Source of the DNA: Pirellulaceae bacterium
Lineage (GTDB): Bacteria > Planctomycetota > Planctomycetia > Pirellulales > Pirellulaceae
DNA length: 64,000 nucleotides
NCBI GenBank assembly: GCA_029243025.1
Contig: JAQWSU010000027.1
Location: 54,681 to 118,680 of the forward strand
Direction of reading: 5' to 3'
Below, piece by piece: positions 45,966 through 54,346 of the stretch. The translations under genes were made by a program, and so were the position numbers. The first letter of the stretch is position 1, and every line of letters starts with the position of its first letter. A model generated the notes under the pieces. That model was not told the origin of the DNA. It made no database searches and worked only from the letters and a program-made list of their open reading frames with translations.

Positions 45966-46094
45966 CCGGTTCCTCGCGCCCCTCGGCTGTAGTAAACTGG
46001 GGCCGAGTAGATTTGGGTTGCAGTTTCCTGCAGCAGCACCCTTTGAATTGTAGCTGTCGACCGATCGTCGCTTTATCGAAACGAACTTGCGCTA

Positions 46095-46793
46095 GTGATA
46101 TCCATTTCCAATCTGAAATTACGCTTTGGAGATTTCTCGCTCACTGGCATCTCCTTTGACGTGCCCACTGGTGAATATGCCGTGTTGATGGGCAAAACGG
46201 GTAGCGGGAAGACGTCAATCCTGGAGGCAATCTGCGGCTTGCGGCCGATTGTGAGTGGACAAATTCGACTTGCTGATCGAGACGTGACGCAAATGAAGCC
46301 GGCTGCCCGGGGAATTGGTTACGTACCTCAGGACGGAGCATTGTTCGATACGATGACCGTTCAGCAGCATTTGGCATTTGCTCTGGAGGTCAGACGTGTT
46401 GCCTCCGAGTCCATTCGTCAACGCGTGACGGAGATCGCGGGATTGCTTGAACTGGATGGATTGTTGAAACGTTATCCGAAGCATCTCAGTGGCGGTGAGC
46501 GTCAACGCGTGGCGCTAGGACGAGCTCTCGCATTCCGACCGTCCGTGCTACTCATGGACGAGCCTCTTAGTGCTTTGGATGAAGAAACGAAAGAGCATAT
46601 GTTCTCTGTTTTGAAACGGGTTCGCGATGAATTGCAAGTGACGGCGCTGCACGTAACGCACAGCCGAGAAGAATCACGAGTCTTGGCCGACCGGTTGCTT
46701 CGCATCGAGCAAGGAAAAGTGACCACAAGTCTTCTTTCCGCTGCGGAACGAATTGAGCAAAGCTCATCTCAGGAGCCAAGCAGTGAAGATTAA
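46095..46793 (+). CDS. ABC ATPase of molybdate/tungstate type (short ModC)
   Basis: A 232-aa ATPase. Walker A is GKTGSGKT (about residues 33-40), the Q loop is GYVPQDGALFDTMTV, the signature is LSGGERQRVALGRAL, Walker B is VLLMDEPLSALDE, and the H loop is LHVTHSREESRVLADR. It resembles ModC/WtpC but stops at 232 aa and lacks the C-terminal TOBE/Mop domain, as in WtpC or TupC forms. The start is a GTG at 46095 with no clear ribosome site. The next gene (MoaD-like) overlaps its end by 11 bases. The matching permease and binding protein are encoded convergently 2-4 kb away. Confidence 0.82.
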   Translation: MISISNLKLRFGDFSLTGISFDVPTGEYAVLMGKTGSGKTSILEAICGLRPIVSGQIRLADRDVTQMKPAARGIGYVPQDGALFDTMTVQQHLAFALEVRRVASESIRQRVTEIAGLLELDGLLKRYPKHLSGGERQRVALGRALAFRPSVLLMDEPLSALDEETKEHMFSVLKRVRDELQVTALHVTHSREESRVLADRLLRIEQGKVTTSLLSAAERIEQSSSQEPSSED

Positions 46794-47061
46794 GCTTCAG
46801 TACACGACGCAATTGAAGGTGGCACTCGGCCTCGCTGAGGAAGAAGTGTCGGCGGCGGACGGTTGTACCTTGCCAGAATTGTTTTCTTGTTTGGCATCGA
46901 CCCACGGACAACCGTTTACGGAACATGTGCTCGATGCGCAGGGGAGGTTAAGACCCGCGATCATTGTTTGTGTGGACGATTGTCAGGTCGAGTTTTCAAA
47001 TGACGTCGTCCTGCATGATGGGGCCACAATAACCTTGCTGTCGGCCATCAGTGGCGGATGA
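46783..47061 (+). CDS. MoaD/ThiS-like ubiquitin-fold sulfur carrier
   Basis: About 92 aa from the GTG at 46783, chosen because AGGAG (46771-46775) stands seven bases upstream. The sequence is a beta-grasp carrier: VKIKLQYTTQLKVALGL...LPELFSCLAS...PAIIVCVDDCQVEF...LHDGATITLLSAISGG. The C-terminal Gly-Gly is the adenylation and thiocarboxylation site. It overlaps the ATPase gene by 11 bases and is followed by the MoeB-like E1, its natural activating partner. Molybdopterin-type sulfur transfer is likely, but the E2-like MoaE is not in the window. Confidence 0.87.
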   Translation: MKIKLQYTTQLKVALGLAEEEVSAADGCTLPELFSCLASTHGQPFTEHVLDAQGRLRPAIIVCVDDCQVEFSNDVVLHDGATITLLSAISGG

Positions 47062-47077
47062 GGTCGGAGAAGATTGC

Positions 47078-47860
47078 ATGACTCATGAGCGGACTCTTTC
47101 AGAGCATGAAAAAGCGGTTTATGAATGGCAAATGTGGGTGCCAGATTTTGGTGAAGAGGGACAGCAAAAGCTGAAAGATGCCACCGTGATGGTGTCGCGG
47201 CTGGGCGGTCTAGGAGGCGTGGTGGCGTACGAATTGGCGGCAGCAGGCGTTGGACGCTTAATCCTGGCTCATGCAGGGAATGTGAAGCCGAGCGATTTAA
47301 ACCGACAGCTGTTGATGACGCATGACTGGTTAGGACGCCCACGCATCGAATCTGCGAAGCGAAGATTACTCGAGCTCAATCCGCGGCTTGAAATTCTGGC
47401 AGTGCCTGAAAACGTGAATGCCGAAAATGTGGATGCGTTGGTTGAACAAGCCGATGTGGTGGTTGACTGTGCTCCCCTGTTTGCGGAACGCTTCGCGATG
47501 AATCGTGCTGCGATCAAGTATGGAAAGCCGCTGGTGGAATGTGCAATGTACGACATGGAATTCCATCTCTTTACCTATCTGCCGGGTAAGACGGCTTGTG
47601 TGCGATGTCTCTTTCCGGAGCAACCCGCCGCATGGCGTCGTGAATTTCCTGTATTCGGCGCCGTGTCTGGGGCGGTGGCTTGCTTGGGAGCCGTGGAAGC
47701 CATCAAGTTGATCGCCGGCTTCGGGCGAACGATGGAAGGTCGAATGCTGATGGCAGATTTGCGTACAATGCAGTTCCGCCAGGTGGAGTTGCGACGACGC
47801 GATGATTGCGAATGTCGTTCCGTCGACGACGCCTCTTGCTCGGCGACCGATTACGAATAA
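47078..47860 (+). CDS. MoeB/ThiF-type E1 adenylyltransferase
   Basis: About 260 aa from the ATG at 47078 (GGAGA eight bases upstream; an in-frame GTG at 47051 is weaker). The nucleotide fold is SRLGGLGGVVAYELAAAGVGRLIL; the other core motifs are KPSDLNRQLL and ADVVVDCAP. YLPGKTACVRCLFPE provides the first CxxC of the structural zinc site. The usual second CxxC near the C-terminus is replaced by DDCECRSVDDASC, so zinc binding may differ. It should adenylate the C-terminal Gly of the MoaD-like protein encoded just before it. Confidence 0.87.
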   Translation: MTHERTLSEHEKAVYEWQMWVPDFGEEGQQKLKDATVMVSRLGGLGGVVAYELAAAGVGRLILAHAGNVKPSDLNRQLLMTHDWLGRPRIESAKRRLLELNPRLEILAVPENVNAENVDALVEQADVVVDCAPLFAERFAMNRAAIKYGKPLVECAMYDMEFHLFTYLPGKTACVRCLFPEQPAAWRREFPVFGAVSGAVACLGAVEAIKLIAGFGRTMEGRMLMADLRTMQFRQVELRRRDDCECRSVDDASCSATDYE

Positions 47861-47926
47861 AAGTCGAACGGTCGTTGGATGTACCGTTATCGATCGGTAT
47901 GCGAGAAGGCGACCGCCGCAGAAAAA

Positions 47927-48700
47927 TTAGGAGTCTTTCGGCGGATAGGGCCATGGAGCTTGTGTGAACAATCCACCGTCCACATAGACGGTTTGGCCTG
48001 TAATGAAACTTGCGTGTTCGCTTGCCAGAAAGACAACTGCCTCGGCAACGTCAGCAGGAACGCCAATGCGTCGTGCGGGTGTGATCGGCGCCCAAGTGCC
48101 AGCATAATCCTCGGATTCGTCTTGGGTACGCTCAATCTCGATTGCGCCAGGTGCCACACAGTTAACTCGAATCCCTTTGGGACCCAATTCCACAGCCGCT
48201 ACCTGGGTTAGACGTTCGATACCGCCTTTCGATGCGCCGTAATCGACCAAATTCGGAAACGGTCGCTTGTTGGCGCCTGAACCAATGTTGATGATCGAAC
48301 CACCATCATGTTGGATCATGATCCGAGCAGCTGCCTGAGTGCAGAGAAATGTACCCTTTAAGTTGGTGCGGATAACCCGGTCCCAATCTTCTTCCTGAAG
48401 TTCAAGGAGAGATGCCCACGTCTGCACACCGGCGTTGTTGACAACTAGCCGCAGGCGACCGGCCTGCGGTGCCAACTGTGCAAACATAGCCGTTACCTGC
48501 TCGGAATACCCGACATCGCCTTTGACGAGCCAAGCGTTACGACCCGCCTTGGACACGACAGCAGCTGTTTGTTCAGCACCGGCTTGATCATTGCAATAGT
48601 TGATGGCCACGTCCCAGCCGGCTTTTGCGAGACCAATGGCTATCCCTCGGCCTACGCCTTTGCTTGCCCCTGTAACGAATGCGACGAAGGTATCGCTCAT
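47927..48700 (-). CDS. SDR-family oxidoreductase
   Basis: A 257-aa classical SDR. The cofactor motif is TGASKGVGRGIAIGLAKAGW; the others are NNAGVQTW, catalytic YGASKGG, and FITGQTVYVDGGLFTQAPWPYPPKDS. It looks like a 3-oxoacyl-ACP reductase/sugar dehydrogenase-type enzyme. It is downstream of the ModA-ModB genes on the same strand (18 bases), and so is probably the last gene of that transcript; why an SDR should belong with Mo/W uptake is unclear. Substrate unknown. Confidence 0.87.
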   Translation of the reverse strand: MSDTFVAFVTGASKGVGRGIAIGLAKAGWDVAINYCNDQAGAEQTAAVVSKAGRNAWLVKGDVGYSEQVTAMFAQLAPQAGRLRLVVNNAGVQTWASLLELQEEDWDRVIRTNLKGTFLCTQAAARIMIQHDGGSIINIGSGANKRPFPNLVDYGASKGGIERLTQVAAVELGPKGIRVNCVAPGAIEIERTQDESEDYAGTWAPITPARRIGVPADVAEAVVFLASEHASFITGQTVYVDGGLFTQAPWPYPPKDS

Positions 48701-48718
48701 ATGCGTTCCGAACTTCCC

Positions 48719-49585
48719 TTACCAAATTTTTTCCTGTCCGCTCAGTAGTCTTACGACGATGAGGACGGAAAGGGCAATAACGACCATCAACAGGGAAACG
48801 CCGACCGCTCCCTCAATATTTCCAATGCTTAGTTCCATGTGGACGCTTACCGGCAAGACTTCGGTACGGCGGCGTGTGGAGCCAGCGAAAACCAAGATCG
48901 GACCGAATTCACCGAGCGCTCGAGCCCAGGCCAAAATGCCGGCCGTCATGATGCCACGCCAGCATTGCGGAATGACGACTGCGAAAAATGCTTGAGAGCG
49001 ACTGCAGCCGAGTGTGAGTGCAACCTGTTCGACGCGAGGAGAAACGGTGTCGAACGTTGATCGAAGCGTCCGGACGGCAAATGCACTTGCGACCGAAAAC
49101 TGGGCAAGAATGACAGCCGGAACGTGGAAAGCGATGCCAAAATAGTCATCAAGTATTCGCAAAGGTGTCTGCCGGAAAAGAATCAGCAAACTTAAACCAA
49201 TCACCAAGGGAGGTAGGAAAATAGGAATGTCGAGTATCGAGTCGAGCAGCGATTTTCCCGGAAACTGAAATCGTGACATCAGGTAGCCAATGGGAATGGC
49301 GACCCACAATGACAGAATAGCGGTGATGGAGCAAGACAATAGACTCAGCCAGACCGCATATCGAATTTCGGGAGTTTTGAGAGTATCAATGACTGCATGC
49401 GGGCGTGAACTGGCGAACAAAATATCCGCCGACAGCATGGCACCAATCAGCAGAATGTAAAACGAAGAGAGGATGACCAGTCCCGCTAAGAATGGTCCGT
49501 CCGTCCAAAGACTGTTTTCTGCTTTCCAAGGAGAAAGGGAATGATCCTGCTCATGGTCTGAGTTGTTGTCTGTTTCAGCGTTCAC
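48719..49585 (-). CDS. ModB/WtpB-type ABC permease
   Basis: A 288-aa membrane protein with about six helices. The C-terminal region ARALGEFGPILVFAGSTRRRTEVLPVSVHMELSIGNIEGAVGVSLLM is characteristic of molybdate/tungstate permeases, and IPIFLPPLVIGLSLLIL is a typical helix. The cytoplasmic loop LTLGCSRSQAFFAVVIPQCWRGIMTA is the ATPase-contact EAA loop. The start is GTG at 49585 and overlaps the upstream binding-protein stop by four bases. The likely ATPase partner is encoded at 46095-46793 on the opposite strand. Confidence 0.88.
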   Translation of the reverse strand: MNAETDNNSDHEQDHSLSPWKAENSLWTDGPFLAGLVILSSFYILLIGAMLSADILFASSRPHAVIDTLKTPEIRYAVWLSLLSCSITAILSLWVAIPIGYLMSRFQFPGKSLLDSILDIPIFLPPLVIGLSLLILFRQTPLRILDDYFGIAFHVPAVILAQFSVASAFAVRTLRSTFDTVSPRVEQVALTLGCSRSQAFFAVVIPQCWRGIMTAGILAWARALGEFGPILVFAGSTRRRTEVLPVSVHMELSIGNIEGAVGVSLLMVVIALSVLIVVRLLSGQEKIW

Positions 49586-51096
49586 AGGGTACTGCCCCCG
49601 ATCCAGCGAAAGCCTCGTGATTCGAATTGTTGTCTTGAATCTGCGGACTTGAGTTTGCGAATCAAGCGACCCATCAGATTGGGAAAGGAACTATCTTTCG
49701 CGACCGCGATCGGTTGAATCGCGGTAGCGCGAGGGCTGTCGATATCGATGACCACCAAAGCGTCTTTTTGTCGGATCGTATTAGCGCGATAAACGATTGC
49801 CGCATCCAGGCCGTCAATGACCACGCTTTCGACGAGTCGATCTGCAGTACTTGGCCAGTCGAGTACCTTGGGTTGCACGGTGGCCCACAGATTGCGTTGT
49901 CGAAGCAGCTGTCTGGTGAGATCGCCTAAGGCACTGTGTTCGGGGTCGCAAAGGCCAATCTTCAATGGCTTGGTCGCCAAGTCGTTCAGTGACGAGATGT
50001 TGAGCTCTTTTGCTGTTTCTGGATTTACTACCATGACCATTTCAGTCCTGGACAAATCTTCCCATTGAGGGAAAACATCTTCGACTTTCATCATGAAACT
50101 AGTGTCGCAGGCAAAATAGAGATCAGGGTGTTCGCCAGCTCGGATTTGGCTTACGAGTATTCCGCAACCGTTTGGTGTTTGCAGGACGCGAACGCCTTCT
50201 CGTTGTTCAAACGTGGTGATCGTCTCTTGAATTGCCGGATGCATGAGTCCGCCCGTGAAAAGCCGTACTTCTGGTGATTCTGACCAGACGTCTCCTGCGA
50301 CCGTATCGTAGCCGTACTTCTTGAAGTTTGTTAGACCCCGATCTTGCGACGTTAAATAGCGGAGGAAATGTAAGGCGCGTGTCGGCTGCTTGCTGGCAGT
50401 CAGCACCGAGATAACGATCTGTTGAGGGCTTCCTTCAAATTGCGACACGGGTACAACGGTGAGTTCCTCGTATTGGGCGGCAGTCGCATCCCAAATGATG
50501 CCGACATCAGCGGCCCCTGATTTGATGTCGTTTGCGATCTCGTTGACCGTATGGCGGACAACGGTCGCTTTTTCGAAAATCGGATCCCAAATCGAGACTC
50601 CGTTCACCTGGGTTTCTGCCAGCATCTTTCGAGCGGCTCGGCCGATCGCCGCAGATTTGGGATCGGCGACACTCAGTCGATGGGTTCCGGCTGCCAAATC
50701 CTGAAGCGTAATTCCCTGGAGCCCGCTGTCTTTACGAATAGCGAGACACGGCCGTTGTTCCGCAATGTTGGCTACTTCATCGATGATTCCAAACGAGCGA
50801 GCTTCTTCGGTGTAAGCGACGTCAGCTGCCAAGTAGAGATCTCCACCGTCAGCGGCACGGATTTCGCTCAAAAGTCTTCCTGACCCATCGTAGGATGATT
50901 CCACCGGAATGCCGTATTCGGCTTCATATTCGGCGATGATTTCCTGAACCGGTTTTCGGATTCCAGCAGCGCAATAGAAACGCAGGGGTTCGGCTCCGAT
51001 CTCGGTGCGCGAGTCACTGCCTAATTTGATCGCAGCAATTAAGCCTACGATTAGGAGCGCGGAGGCAGCGACGATCCAACCGAATCGAAATCTCAT
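49582..51096 (-). CDS. Tandem two-domain ModA-like substrate-binding protein
   Basis: A 504-aa exported or membrane-anchored binding protein, twice the usual ModA size (about 230-260 aa). Residues 38-270 and 277-500 are two homologous ModA-like domains. FYCAAGIRKPVQEIIAEYE aligns with LFTGGLMHPAIQETITTFE. SEIRAADGGDLYLAADVAY aligns with SQIRAGEHPDLYFACDTSF, and LSVADPKSAAIGRAARKML with IGLCDPEHSALGDLTRQLL. An N-terminal helix (7-24) is a signal or anchor. The ribosome site AGGGAAG precedes the ATG. The oxyanion ligand is molybdate or tungstate by neighbourhood (ModB permease follows). Confidence 0.85.
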   Translation of the reverse strand: MRFRFGWIVAASALLIVGLIAAIKLGSDSRTEIGAEPLRFYCAAGIRKPVQEIIAEYEAEYGIPVESSYDGSGRLLSEIRAADGGDLYLAADVAYTEEARSFGIIDEVANIAEQRPCLAIRKDSGLQGITLQDLAAGTHRLSVADPKSAAIGRAARKMLAETQVNGVSIWDPIFEKATVVRHTVNEIANDIKSGAADVGIIWDATAAQYEELTVVPVSQFEGSPQQIVISVLTASKQPTRALHFLRYLTSQDRGLTNFKKYGYDTVAGDVWSESPEVRLFTGGLMHPAIQETITTFEQREGVRVLQTPNGCGILVSQIRAGEHPDLYFACDTSFMMKVEDVFPQWEDLSRTEMVMVVNPETAKELNISSLNDLATKPLKIGLCDPEHSALGDLTRQLLRQRNLWATVQPKVLDWPSTADRLVESVVIDGLDAAIVYRANTIRQKDALVVIDIDSPRATAIQPIAVAKDSSFPNLMGRLIRKLKSADSRQQFESRGFRWIGGSTL

Positions 51097-51162
51097 TCGT
51101 AAACTTCCCTTTATTGCTCGTTGCGGATACCGTCATCGACGCTGGGAAAATTTCCCACTTGT

Positions 51163-51837
51163 TCAGGACTGGGGGGTCGTTTCGCAAACTTGACCGGCAC
51201 TGAGGTGAATTTGTGAGGTTGCCCGCGCTGCTGCATTCGCATCATGGGTCACCAGGAGAACCGCACCGCCTTGAGCAGCGAATTGAGCTAATTCATCAAG
51301 GACGAGTTCGGCATTGACTTCGTCCAGATTACCGGTCGGTTCGTCGGCGAGAATCAGGTTGGGTTGATTCAATAAAGCACGAGCCATTGCGGTGCGTTGA
51401 CGCTCACCTGTCGACAGTTGCCCTGGGCGATGCAGGAGACGATCGGTCAAGCCAAACTGAGTCAACAAATCTTCGGCCTGCTTTCGTGCCGTTGGATTCT
51501 TGGTTGGCAGACCGATTTGTGCGGCCAGCACGTTTTCAAGTACGGACAGGTAGGGTACGAGGTGGAATTGTTGGAACACAAATCCAATTTGATTTGCTCG
51601 GAAAGCGGCACGCTCATTACTGCTCATCTCGTAGATTTCGGTGTCGTTGATACGAACTTCGCCCTGGTCGGGCCTCAATAAGCCACCAAGAGTCAACAGT
51701 AAAGTTGACTTACCACACCCACTCGGCCCACAGATTGCAACGAATTGGCCGGCATCGAGCTGCAACGACACGTCCTGTAACGCGGCGACGGAATGATCTG
51801 TATAGGTTTTGGAGACTCGATCGAGTTGTGCAATCAT
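51163..51837 (-). CDS. LolD/MacB-type ABC ATPase
   Basis: A 224-aa ATPase. Walker A is GPSGCGKST, the Q loop is GFVFQQFHLVPYLSVLENV, Walker B is LILADEPTGNLDE and the H loop is LLVTHDANAA. The signature is LSTGERQRTAMARAL rather than LSGGQ, an unusual Gly-to-Thr change. The ADEPTGNLD block is typical of the LolD/FtsE/MacB group, which pairs with FtsX-like permeases, and such a permease is encoded 8 bases upstream. The system probably does mechanotransmission or export rather than import. Confidence 0.9.
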   Translation of the reverse strand: MIAQLDRVSKTYTDHSVAALQDVSLQLDAGQFVAICGPSGCGKSTLLLTLGGLLRPDQGEVRINDTEIYEMSSNERAAFRANQIGFVFQQFHLVPYLSVLENVLAAQIGLPTKNPTARKQAEDLLTQFGLTDRLLHRPGQLSTGERQRTAMARALLNQPNLILADEPTGNLDEVNAELVLDELAQFAAQGGAVLLVTHDANAAARATSQIHLSAGQVCETTPQS

Positions 51838-51845
51838 CCCGTTGC

Positions 51846-53075
51846 TTACTCCTGGGATAGAATGGTCGCCGGGTCGCTATTGGCCGCAAGTACTGCCGGT
51901 ACCCAGCTGGCCAGCGTTGCCACGGTTGGTGCAATGACGATGGCAGCCAAAAACAGTTCGCTATCAAAGAGAGCCGAGAAGGAAAAACGTAATTCATCGG
52001 CGGTGCCGGCTTCTAATTGGAAGGCGATGGCGAGTCCGATCAGATAGCCACCAACGGCGCCGAAGAAGCCGATCAACAAGGCTTTTCCCAAAAACATCGT
52101 CATGATGGAGCTCGTTGAGCTTCCGAGTGCTCGAAGGATGCCAATTTCCTGCCTCCGTTCGCGAACATTGGCCAATGCGACTAAGCCAATCAGCAGTGAA
52201 CTGACGACCAAAAGCAGGACTAATTGTAAAGTAGCTCGGCTCTGCATTCGTTGGACCAGTTCTTGCCCTTCGGCCTTCACGTCTTCACGAGCTCGAGCAC
52301 GAGCGATCGCTTTGGTGGCCAATTCGATGACCTGGACGTCACTCCCCAGGACTTTGCTGATCTCTGCTTCAATTTCTGCCAAGCGGTCAATCGAGGCGCA
52401 ATTGCATTCCAAGGCTTGGATCAAGTTGATGCGATCAGGTAAAGCCAGCATCTTTTGAGCGGCGTTCAAGTCAATCCAAACGGTAATGTCATCTTTGGTT
52501 CCCCGTGGCGGGTAGACTTTGTTGACCGATACCCGGGTGCCATTCAGCTCGGTGGTGTCTCCCGGTGTGACGCCAATTTGATTCGCCAGCACGTGTCCCA
52601 AATTGATGGTTCCGGCCGGAACCGCTTCGGTCATTGGTTTTTTGGGATTTGTTCGATGCGTCCAAGGAACGACACCGGCGACGCCCATTAATACGATTTG
52701 GCGTCCCTGCTCCTCCCATTCGATTTTGCGGATCAGCGCCGGACGAAGATGGTTGATGGTGACGATCTGTTTACTATCCGCTAACCGCTGAACATACTCG
52801 AACGGCATCGTCTTTTCACCGAAGTCATTGGCATGGAAGTCGGCAAGATTTTGGTCGGCGGGCAAAATGTTGATATTGAAACCGAGCGATTTCGTGATCT
52901 TTCGAATTTCATTATCCAGGGCAGTGACCCGTTGTTGAAGTCGCTCCCGCTGTGCATGGATGAGGGTCAAGGAACTGACCGAGTAGGCAACCAGTATTAG
53001 AATTGCCAGAAAACTGACGAAGAAATTCAGCTTGCGGTGCCAAATCTCTTTCCACACCAATCGAAACACATTCAT
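51846..53075 (-). CDS. FtsX/MacB-type ABC permease
   Basis: About 409 aa from the ATG at 53075, which lies two bases after the upstream stop; the frame is open to 53162 but that part overlaps the previous gene. One N-terminal helix (FFVSFLAILILVAYSVSSLTLI) is followed by a periplasmic domain of about 230 aa (ALDNEIRKITKSLGFNINILPADQNLADF...TTELNGTRVSVNKVYPPRGT). Three helices follow (LLVVSSLLIGLVALANVRERRQEIGILRALGSSTSSIM is the FtsX signature). It forms the transporter with the LolD-type ATPase downstream. The cargo is unknown. Confidence 0.88.
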   Translation of the reverse strand: MNVFRLVWKEIWHRKLNFFVSFLAILILVAYSVSSLTLIHAQRERLQQRVTALDNEIRKITKSLGFNINILPADQNLADFHANDFGEKTMPFEYVQRLADSKQIVTINHLRPALIRKIEWEEQGRQIVLMGVAGVVPWTHRTNPKKPMTEAVPAGTINLGHVLANQIGVTPGDTTELNGTRVSVNKVYPPRGTKDDITVWIDLNAAQKMLALPDRINLIQALECNCASIDRLAEIEAEISKVLGSDVQVIELATKAIARARAREDVKAEGQELVQRMQSRATLQLVLLLVVSSLLIGLVALANVRERRQEIGILRALGSSTSSIMTMFLGKALLIGFFGAVGGYLIGLAIAFQLEAGTADELRFSFSALFDSELFLAAIVIAPTVATLASWVPAVLAANSDPATILSQE

Positions 53076-53077
53076 TG

Positions 53078-54346
53078 TTATCGCGTCGTTGTCCGGCGTT
53101 TTAATATCAAGGTGGAACCGATCACAAAAACTAATCCCACGGCAAAAAATCCGACTAACCAAGTCAGAAGGCGTTGTTCAAATTGGCCCGCCGCCTCATC
53201 CAGGGTATCGGATGTGGCGATCGTTTCGGCTGTTTGAGGCGGTGAATCGAGCGTGCCATCGGTCGCCTCGAGAGGACTGTTTGGCATCACGGAGGCCACT
53301 TGTAGGGCTGGATCCTCCTCGGGATTTGGGCCCGGTTCGTCGGACGCTTCGACTTCGAATCCTCCGATGCCAGTGAGCTCCGGCAAAGCAATGTCTTCCA
53401 TCGCTGATTCCGTGATTAAATTTTTCCAGTCCATTGCCATCAAAAGGTCAATGCCAGGATTGTCTTGTTTGATTTGGCAGGAACAGGCCCCACACATGAA
53501 TTGGCAATTGTCGTTCACGGTGTCCGCGTTGATTCCCTTTCCGACCAACGCGTAATAGGTTCGACCTCGGCCGTAAACGGGAATCGCGATGGGCTCGTTG
53601 AACTCGCGAAGGTCTTCTTCGCTACCAAGTAGCATGGAGACGATTGCCGCTTCGTCGCTCGCATCGCGACTGACTCGCAATGCAGAGAACTCAACCTTTA
53701 ATTCGATTTCATTGTCGGGATTGTATTCCTCATCCGTCTCAATCAGTTCTTGATCGGGCAAACTGACAAGTTTTGGTGCGTCGATTAGGAGCTTCTCGAG
53801 TTGACGGAAAGCTGCTTCATCTGCTGCTGTGTTGCCACTTTCGACCAGCACCCAAACGGCCGACTGGCCGTCGAGGATTCGTTGGGCAATTTCCCGACGT
53901 AAAGGGGAGTCCAACAGGGCGCGAAGGTTGGCTTCATTGAAATCACCGTGCCAGGCTGGGAGCGATTGGGGGGGGTGATTGGGAAACAGAGTGACGATCG
54001 TAGGTGAGGCATTCGAACTGTGTTCGAGCCAGCGACGTAGGTAGTCGACGGTGCCAATCGGTAGCTCCATCGCCGATTTCGCGTCGGGTGCCAATTCTCG
54101 CGTGTCGACGACGAAAACGTTCGCGTTGCAAATCGCCTGGTTCTCGACCGATTTCGACCGCAAGGCGGATGCCAGCGCCGCTTGTTCGCTCGTTAAATCA
54201 CCTTGGTGCAGAATGAACACGCTGTAAGGGTCCGGCTGCCAATTCTCCAAGGCGTAGCGGAAGACAGGAATGTTGCATCCCCAAGCGGAGCCACCCATTC
54301 CCACGAAGTAGCAGCAAACCAAGAGCCAGAAGAAAGTTCGTTTCAT
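53078..54346 (-). CDS. Exported membrane-anchored protein, conserved-looking, unknown function
   Basis: A 422-aa protein. A signal peptide (1-23) leads to CNIPVFRYALENWQPDPYSVFILHQGDL, giving a Cys at mature residue 1. A C-terminal transmembrane helix lies at about 393-415 (LLTWLVGFFAVGLVFVIGSTLIL). Between them is an alpha/beta region (FVVDTRELAPDAK, SAVWVLVESGNTAADEAAFRQLEKLL) and a Cys cluster FMCGACSCQIK at about 305. It sits between the propeller gene (ATGA overlap) and the FtsX permease gene (stop and start two bases apart), so it is almost certainly a subunit of the same system. No named family recognised. Confidence 0.85.
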   Translation of the reverse strand: MKRTFFWLLVCCYFVGMGGSAWGCNIPVFRYALENWQPDPYSVFILHQGDLTSEQAALASALRSKSVENQAICNANVFVVDTRELAPDAKSAMELPIGTVDYLRRWLEHSSNASPTIVTLFPNHPPQSLPAWHGDFNEANLRALLDSPLRREIAQRILDGQSAVWVLVESGNTAADEAAFRQLEKLLIDAPKLVSLPDQELIETDEEYNPDNEIELKVEFSALRVSRDASDEAAIVSMLLGSEEDLREFNEPIAIPVYGRGRTYYALVGKGINADTVNDNCQFMCGACSCQIKQDNPGIDLLMAMDWKNLITESAMEDIALPELTGIGGFEVEASDEPGPNPEEDPALQVASVMPNSPLEATDGTLDSPPQTAETIATSDTLDEAAGQFEQRLLTWLVGFFAVGLVFVIGSTLILKRRTTTR

